From contig JAKMXF010000330.1 of the NCBI GenBank assembly GCA_024704765.1, forward strand, positions 186,001 through 250,000: a stretch of 64,000 nucleotides of DNA, given 5' to 3'. Origin of the DNA: Oopsacas minuta (taxonomy: Eukaryota; Porifera; Hexactinellida; Lyssacinosida; Leucopsacidae). The notes under the pieces are model-generated. The model saw nothing but the letters and a program-made list of their open reading frames with translations. It made no database searches and was not told where the DNA came from. The first letter of the stretch is position 1, and each line of letters opens with the position of its first letter. This document shows positions 58,507 through 64,000 of this stretch, piece after piece. A program made the translations under genes and the position numbers.

Positions 58507-60987
58507 TCAGATTCTGAGCGCCTATTGTTTTAGTCTATGGTAAGATTCTATTCAAAACAAGCATGTGGGTAGAATATCAACTTTATATCCAGACTTAGAA
58601 ACCACCCCAGAACAAGCATGAATCCATAAATGGAAGAAGAATGCAATTAGTTTCAATATATAAAATAGCGCTTGCCCACACAAGGCGATCAATTGAACAA
58701 GTCATAAATCCTTAGAATGCAGTCAATAGAATTCATTACAATGGGAACACAATTATTCACTTGGTATGCGAGGGATATAAAATGCTCAACAAAAAAATTA
58801 CGTAGATTGAATTGACAAAATAATTCTGCTAAAGAAAGTTCCTCCTAAAATACAAAATTTTATTGTAATTCCTTAGTAAATTTGAGTCCTTGGGGAGTTG
58901 GACTGATTTACTTACCGCCAAGTTTTAGGAAACAAAATCAAACCTAATTTTAAATTTCGTGTAGGGCTCTAAGTTAAATCCCTGGATGGTTGACAGGATC
59001 AGGAGAGTCACCATGCGAAATTACTGCTACCTCTGTGTAAATTTTCAAAAAATAAGGTCTCCACCACTAAACCCAGACTCCAGACCCCCCGATTCCCAAA
59101 CTTGGCGCCTATGAACCCACCCCTTGCAATATAGTAGTTCTCCATATTGAAATAAGTTAGACCCAGTCCATCTGGTAGTTTTACATTATACAATCATCCG
59201 ATTTGGTAATTATTATAATAATCTAGGATGCAAATCTAATGCTATTCTGGAAGAAGGAAAAACTAGCGTAATTGGAGCATGCTCCGTTTCAGTTTGGTGA
59301 CATGGAGCGCGGACAAATTCAAACTCTTTTTCTCTCGGTTCGCTCGATCGTTAAATATCACTGACTAATATCTGAAGACCCTGGATTTGTCGGTTCTCAA
59401 AACGATATTACATCGTTTTCTACAATGCAATTTTTCTTTACTGTATAAAAATTTAAAATATTTTGAGATCAAGGAACATAATTTCTTACTCAAGCAGGTG
59501 ACAAAGGATTCCAGCCTAATTAACTATGTGAATTGGTAAAACAATATTGTGTGTAGTCTGCCATGTAATATAATCTCATAACAATCCAGTGCCGAAACTA
59601 ACCAGGTTCGATTTGTATTTTAGAGAGGAGTAATTGTGAATATCTAGTCATTGTCTATAAAATAATTAATTGCTCTCTAATAAAATGCATTGTTGTGTCT
59701 TGTAAGTAGTTTTCTGATATTTTACGAGTACAGTAATAAAGTACGTAGTAATACAATCTTGAATTAGTTGGTGATAAGACGACCATTACTATTTCGTCTT
59801 TCTCAAGTTATCAGATAACATAATGCTTTTATATAGCAGATGTAAGAAAAAGGTTCACTGATTAGTACTACCACACAGCGCCTGCCTTTCTGGCACAAAT
59901 AAATACATTTCTTTGGCTCAGTTTTGTCTTGTATCGAGAAATATTCATAGGTTCATTAAATTTGTACAAGTCGTATTACTCGTTTTAGAAATTGAGGAAC
60001 TAAGTACTTGTATTACTTCCTGAAATATGATTATAAGAAATTAACTGAATTTCATAATATTGGAAATTGATAGAATTAGAAACAAAAGATAGCCGTCAAT
60101 TTGAACATACTAAGAACCATCACAAGAATTTGAGCCATGGAAGTTAAAGGTAGAATGTATAAACAAAAACCTAAAGAATACAACGTAAACGCTAATTATT
60201 GACATGCATTTGGTAATAAATACTCAGATGGTATTAAGAAAGACAGCTGCAATCAACTCTCAATAATTACCCAGCAGGGTTGCTGCGGGAAGTATTCCCA
60301 TTTCCCATTCCCATTCTATCTCCATATGATTTCTGAAATTCCAAGGATTTTACACATAACGATAAGGAATTATCATAATTTCACCTTCTTAACTATATTA
60401 TTCCTCAAATCGTACGCCAAGAGCATCCCGCTCCCCTGGTGAAACCTTGCTCAGGTACTTACAGTCGAGCCTTTTTAATTGAAAAATGGTCCTATTAAGC
60501 GCATGGGCGTGGACCCCGGGATGGGGATATAATATATAGCCACCAGTTTTGAGGAATTGGAGATGATGGAATTAACCATTGTTGATTTGTTATCCCTACA
60601 AATTACCAAATATTAAGATTCATCACGTTTCTTAATTCACACCTATGATTCTCTATTCTATATGAAGAGAGGGTTCAAAATTCATCAAATTTCCCAGAAA
60701 GGATAATTGTCAGAGTTTTAGATATCAGAAATTATTCTTCATTAAGATGCCCTTACTGATAACTAACAAAGGTTAAAACTGGTCGAGGTTGAAAACAGTA
60801 TTCATGAATAGCAGTCTTAACGAATACTGATAATATTTGGTGTTGATCAACCGTATCAGACAAGGACATTCAGTTGAAAACTTGTAATTAAGATACCTTA
60901 GTTTTTAATTAATTAAATTAATACTCATATCAAACAAAAAGTAAAATACAAACAAATTAAATATGATCAAAACTAATAAATAACTCA
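58507..60987. other. Intergenic, no gene seen
   Basis: Only short frames without similarity. A region at about 60277-60460 resembles the gggttgc...catatgatttctg inverted-repeat element of 7800-7953. Confidence 0.5.
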
Positions 60988-62718
60988 TTATAGTGTTGAG
61001 TATGGACAGATCTCCGTAGCATTGAGATCAGAACTATTGAACAATCCAGATCCAAATAGTTTGGTAGGAGTAGAATGGTCGAAATAGAACCCCAAACCCA
61101 ATGCAAAAGATGCTATGAACATTGCAATTAGAGCTAGTTTAATCAAGTCACGATACCAACTCTTATTCACTTCCTCTATGAGTATAGGTTTAACATAGGA
61201 AGTCAACAATGCACTAGATTCTATATCTTCCTTGGAAGATTGACAACTAGTGACAGAGCCGTAGGTAGATCCGTTGTCTTTATTGTGTCCATTGTGTTTG
61301 ATTATACCAACGTTCTCTTGTGCGTTACTTGCTAGTTTCCTCCAATCCATACACAATAGAAGTATAAAGAATAATACGGCTTGCACAGCTATAGCAGAGG
61401 CGAGACCGATCCAGTAACCCATTGTATCCATTTTAAGCACAACACACAAGCATATAGCAAGGGGAAGAGCAATCAGCTGAAAAGCTAGTAAGTTTATAAT
61501 GGAAGCGATACCCTGACGACCACACCCCTTTAGAATTCCGCTCATCACTAGTTGAAATCCATCAATAGTCTCGTAAATAGCAGTAATGAAGAGAGTACTA
61601 GTAGCCCCAGCTATGATACATTCATCTGAAGTAAACAAGAGAGGTAGGTGAGATTTCAATAGAAAAACTCCTACAGAGAAATGCATTCCAATTGCTAAGA
61701 TTATAGAAATACACAGAAAAGAAACTTTACGAGCTAAAGCGGGATTATTAGCACCTAAGAGATTTCCAACTCGAACAGTTGCAGCCACAGTAAAACCGAT
61801 AGGGACAGAGAACAGCTGACTACTTACATTAAACATAACTGAATAAATGCCAATCTCTACTTTTGGGTTGGCGCTAGTGCCTCCTACAACCAAAAATCCT
61901 ACCTCAAACGTCCACCATTCAAGACACATCATAATCAATCCAGGAATTCCATACTTACAATAATGTAACCAACCTCTGAAAGCATCACTACCCCAACCAG
62001 GCCATGAAGTGTGATACAAAGGAGAACAACGGATATACATTACATACAAAATAGCCAGAGACCAATATGATATGGAAATTGAGATAGCAGAACCTTCCAC
62101 ACCAAATCCCAGATGTACTACAAACAAGTATTGACAACTGATATTCACTACATTTCCTATAACTGTTAGGAATATGGTAGGATTGACTACATTCTGTGTT
62201 TGTAGAAACTTAGTGGAGAGAGTGAATAATACAACAGCTGGCTTAGCAACACATAAGATTCTCAGGTATTTACCAGCTATAGCAGCTACTTCCACATCTT
62301 GATGTAACAAAATCAAAATGGATTCAGCATTCAACCACAATGCCCAAATAGGGAAACACACAAGTAAGCTAAGAATGATAGCACGCTGGAAATACACACC
62401 CACAAGACGATAGTTCTTACCTCCGTAAGCTTGTGAACACAGTGTATCCATACCAGAACTAAATCCTATCACAATAGATGTACCTGTAACATTAGCGAAT
62501 GACAATGCTAGTGATGCTCCGTCTAAATATGTGCCAACACCAATATGTCCTGTGAATACTAAACTGGTAAATGGAATCATTTGTGCTCCAAAAGCAGTTA
62601 TCACACTTGGCCAAGCTAGTTTGTTAATGATGATAAATTCACGAATCAGCCAGAATGATAGGATCCTTTGGTACCAATTTTTAGGTTGTGGCTTATGAAT
62701 TTGCGAAGTTTCTTCCAT
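60988..62718 (-). CDS. MATE-family multidrug/cation extrusion transporter (SLC47A-like)
   Basis: Intact intronless 576-aa membrane protein, ATG at 62718; length matches animal SLC47 proteins (about 570 aa). It has two six-helix MATE bundles plus a C-terminal extra helix (LALIAMFIASFALGLGFYF), the animal-type 13-TM layout. Family motifs: LAWPSVITAFGAQMI (TM1), GHIGVGTYLDGASLA, GFSSGMDTLCSQAYGGKN (about 83-100), EWWTFEVG (TM7, including the conserved Glu), and RVGNLLGANN (about 323-332). These carriers exchange protons for organic cations. The cytosolic loop before the last helix is Ser-rich (SSKEDIESSALL) and could be phosphorylated. Tandem with the partial paralogue at 63558. Substrate is not predictable from sequence. 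Confidence 0.95.
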   Translation of the reverse strand: MEETSQIHKPQPKNWYQRILSFWLIREFIIINKLAWPSVITAFGAQMIPFTSLVFTGHIGVGTYLDGASLALSFANVTGTSIVIGFSSGMDTLCSQAYGGKNYRLVGVYFQRAIILSLLVCFPIWALWLNAESILILLHQDVEVAAIAGKYLRILCVAKPAVVLFTLSTKFLQTQNVVNPTIFLTVIGNVVNISCQYLFVVHLGFGVEGSAISISISYWSLAILYVMYIRCSPLYHTSWPGWGSDAFRGWLHYCKYGIPGLIMMCLEWWTFEVGFLVVGGTSANPKVEIGIYSVMFNVSSQLFSVPIGFTVAATVRVGNLLGANNPALARKVSFLCISIILAIGMHFSVGVFLLKSHLPLLFTSDECIIAGATSTLFITAIYETIDGFQLVMSGILKGCGRQGIASIINLLAFQLIALPLAICLCVVLKMDTMGYWIGLASAIAVQAVLFFILLLCMDWRKLASNAQENVGIIKHNGHNKDNGSTYGSVTSCQSSKEDIESSALLTSYVKPILIEEVNKSWYRDLIKLALIAMFIASFALGLGFYFDHSTPTKLFGSGLFNSSDLNATEICPYSTL

Positions 62719-63557
62719 TGTAGAAAAGGTAAATAAATAATCACAAAATAATAAATGTTTATATATACATTATTTCTCAGGATATAAAGTCATAAATCTA
62801 GACACCCGAATAAGTAAATGGGTCAGATCTACTGGAGCTATTATGATTGAATTAAAGACAGAAATCACTAGCTATGGACAAGACATGTTTGATTCAATTG
62901 CTGCTGAATTAGGCACCATGTCCCAAAGACAATAAGCATCTAAACAGGAGACTAATAAATTGGCTTTGAATACATCATTGCATTGATGGGGTATATGAGA
63001 CACACAAACTAGGAACAATTTACTTTCAATTTTAGAAATGATTACACTAGTACATTTTATGCTTAAGATACTTGAGCTAATCAGAAAATTCAAATCTCTG
63101 TCTAGGGCCAACAGTGCAGTAATCACCATATGCATTGTGTTTTTCTGTAAAATATGGGATAATATTAGTGCTAGTGTAAATCAGCCATAATATGTCAATA
63201 ATCTCAATATGGTGGTAGATGGAATTCAGGCCTAATCTAGGGATTATATAAACTGTATACGTAGTCTATTGTAGTAAACAAATGAAATATATTCATCAAG
63301 TAAGATAGAAATATAAGTGCATCTAATAAGCAAACGCATGAGCTTAAAACCTAGGGAAATTTATGCCATGGGGATGGTTTGGGATTCTCCCAGATTTGGG
63401 GAATGGCGATCAGTTTTCTACTCATCCCCTAGCGAAAAAGTCTCCATTTCCATGTGATTGAGCCATAGGGCTTAATCAGGAAATCATATCCATAAGTAAA
63501 TATATATTTAATAAATAACTTTCTAATACAAGATACGAGTACTATAAATCTCAATAA
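62719..63557. other. Spacer between tandem MATE genes
   Basis: Holds an 87-codon minus-strand frame (62872-63135) with no recognisable family and a ggggat/atcccc-rich patch near 63370-63430. No clear regulatory element was identified. Confidence 0.4.
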
Positions 63558-64000
63558 TCAGTATGGACAAATTACATCAGTTGAGTTATGTGTGGAATTA
63601 TACACTATATTGGGATAGGAGATGAAATTAGAGCTTGATTTCTTGAAAGAGAAACCCAAACCAACTGCAAAGAATGCTAAGAAGAGCAAACAAATACAAA
63701 TCTTAATTAATTCTTGATATGATATTTTGCTTGGCATTCTCCATTTCTGCTTAATCTCGTTAGGTAGCAGAGAACTTGATTCAGAACATTCCAGAGACGA
63801 AAGACTGTTGCCATTGAAGAGTTGAGGCTCAGAAAGTCCAACATTAATCATAGCTATATCAGCAACCTTCCTCCAATTAGTGCACACAACGAGTAAAAAG
63901 AATAAAGCCGCCTGAACAAATATAGCTGACGCCAGACCTATCCAATAGCCCCTGGTAGCCAGTTTCAATACAACAGATAAACATATGGCAAGTGGTACAG
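63558..64000 (-). CDS. Second MATE-family transporter, C-terminal part, cut by window edge
   Basis: The frame stays open to the window edge and contains the last helices of a MATE protein: PLAICLSVVLK at the edge, YWIGLASAIFVQAALFFLL, a Ser-rich cytosolic loop (LSSLECSESSSLLPNE), and the C-terminal extra helix ICICLLFLAFFAVGLGFSF. Residues align with the C-terminus of the neighbour at 60988 (e.g. GYWIGLASAI), so the two arose by tandem duplication. The 5' part lies outside the window. The tail after the last helix differs from the neighbour, ending in CPY. Confidence 0.93.
   Translation of the reverse strand, partial: VPLAICLSVVLKLATRGYWIGLASAIFVQAALFFLLVVCTNWRKVADIAMINVGLSEPQLFNGNSLSSLECSESSSLLPNEIKQKWRMPSKISYQELIKICICLLFLAFFAVGLGFSFKKSSSNFISYPNIVYNSTHNSTDVICPY

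Noticed and set aside
62872-63135. 87-codon minus-strand frame between the MATE genes
   Set aside because: Some hydrophobic segments but no motif and no splice-consistent partner; not supported as coding.
1-64000. tRNA, rRNA and CRISPR arrays
   Set aside because: I looked for tRNA B-box-like sequences, rRNA stretches and spaced direct repeats. Only minisatellites and transposon arrays were found; the 50.3-51.1 kb repeats are TIR units with an 8-bp TSD, not CRISPR.

Overview
The window is eukaryotic nuclear DNA from an animal. It is AT-rich, has GT-AG introns, and carries genes typical of metazoans: an ATMIN/ASCIZ zinc-finger protein, an ANKS1-type ankyrin/SAM/PTB scaffold, a Tribbles-like pseudokinase, a PLAC8-family protein and SLC47-type MATE transporters. 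A lipid-anchored VAC8-like armadillo protein, together with these families, makes me suspect an early-branching invertebrate such as a sponge. That is an inference from gene content; no marker in the window proves it.

Layout. Nearly all genes are on the minus strand. 0-6 kb holds four compact intronless genes: ATMIN-like, UBXN1, a divergent kynurenine-aminotransferase-like gene that lacks the catalytic lysine, and RFC4. 6-9 kb holds a MITE beside a frameshifted NHL-repeat pseudogene and a perfect GC-rich hairpin. 9.2-23.5 kb is one five-exon VAC8-like gene whose phases close exactly (550 aa); an intact CAP-Gly gene is nested in its last intron. 27.7-30.0 kb is a four-exon Tribbles-like pseudokinase (368 aa). 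36.3-56.4 kb is a large, 5'-incomplete ANKS1-like gene, with a GPATCH4-like gene nested on the opposite strand in one intron. 58.1-58.5 kb is a PLAC8-family gene with a TATA box. 61-64 kb holds two tandem MATE transporters, the second cut by the window edge.

Between and inside the genes lie many short non-autonomous DNA transposons. There are TA-flanked Tigger/pogo-like MITEs, 8-bp-TSD hAT-like elements (one with a perfect TSD, one filling almost a whole ANKS1 intron), an 822-bp element whose terminal inverted repeats are built from a tandem array, and a Helitron-like family (TCTATATTATTAAA start, 3' hairpin) with copies in VAC8 introns and 12 bp upstream of the ATMIN start codon.

The genes do not form one pathway; they cover dynein light chain/DNA damage, p97/ubiquitin, DNA replication, signalling scaffolds and cation/drug export. 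I found no clear new multi-gene system. The most notable protein-level observations are two enzyme-family members that have lost their catalytic residues (an aminotransferase and a kinase).
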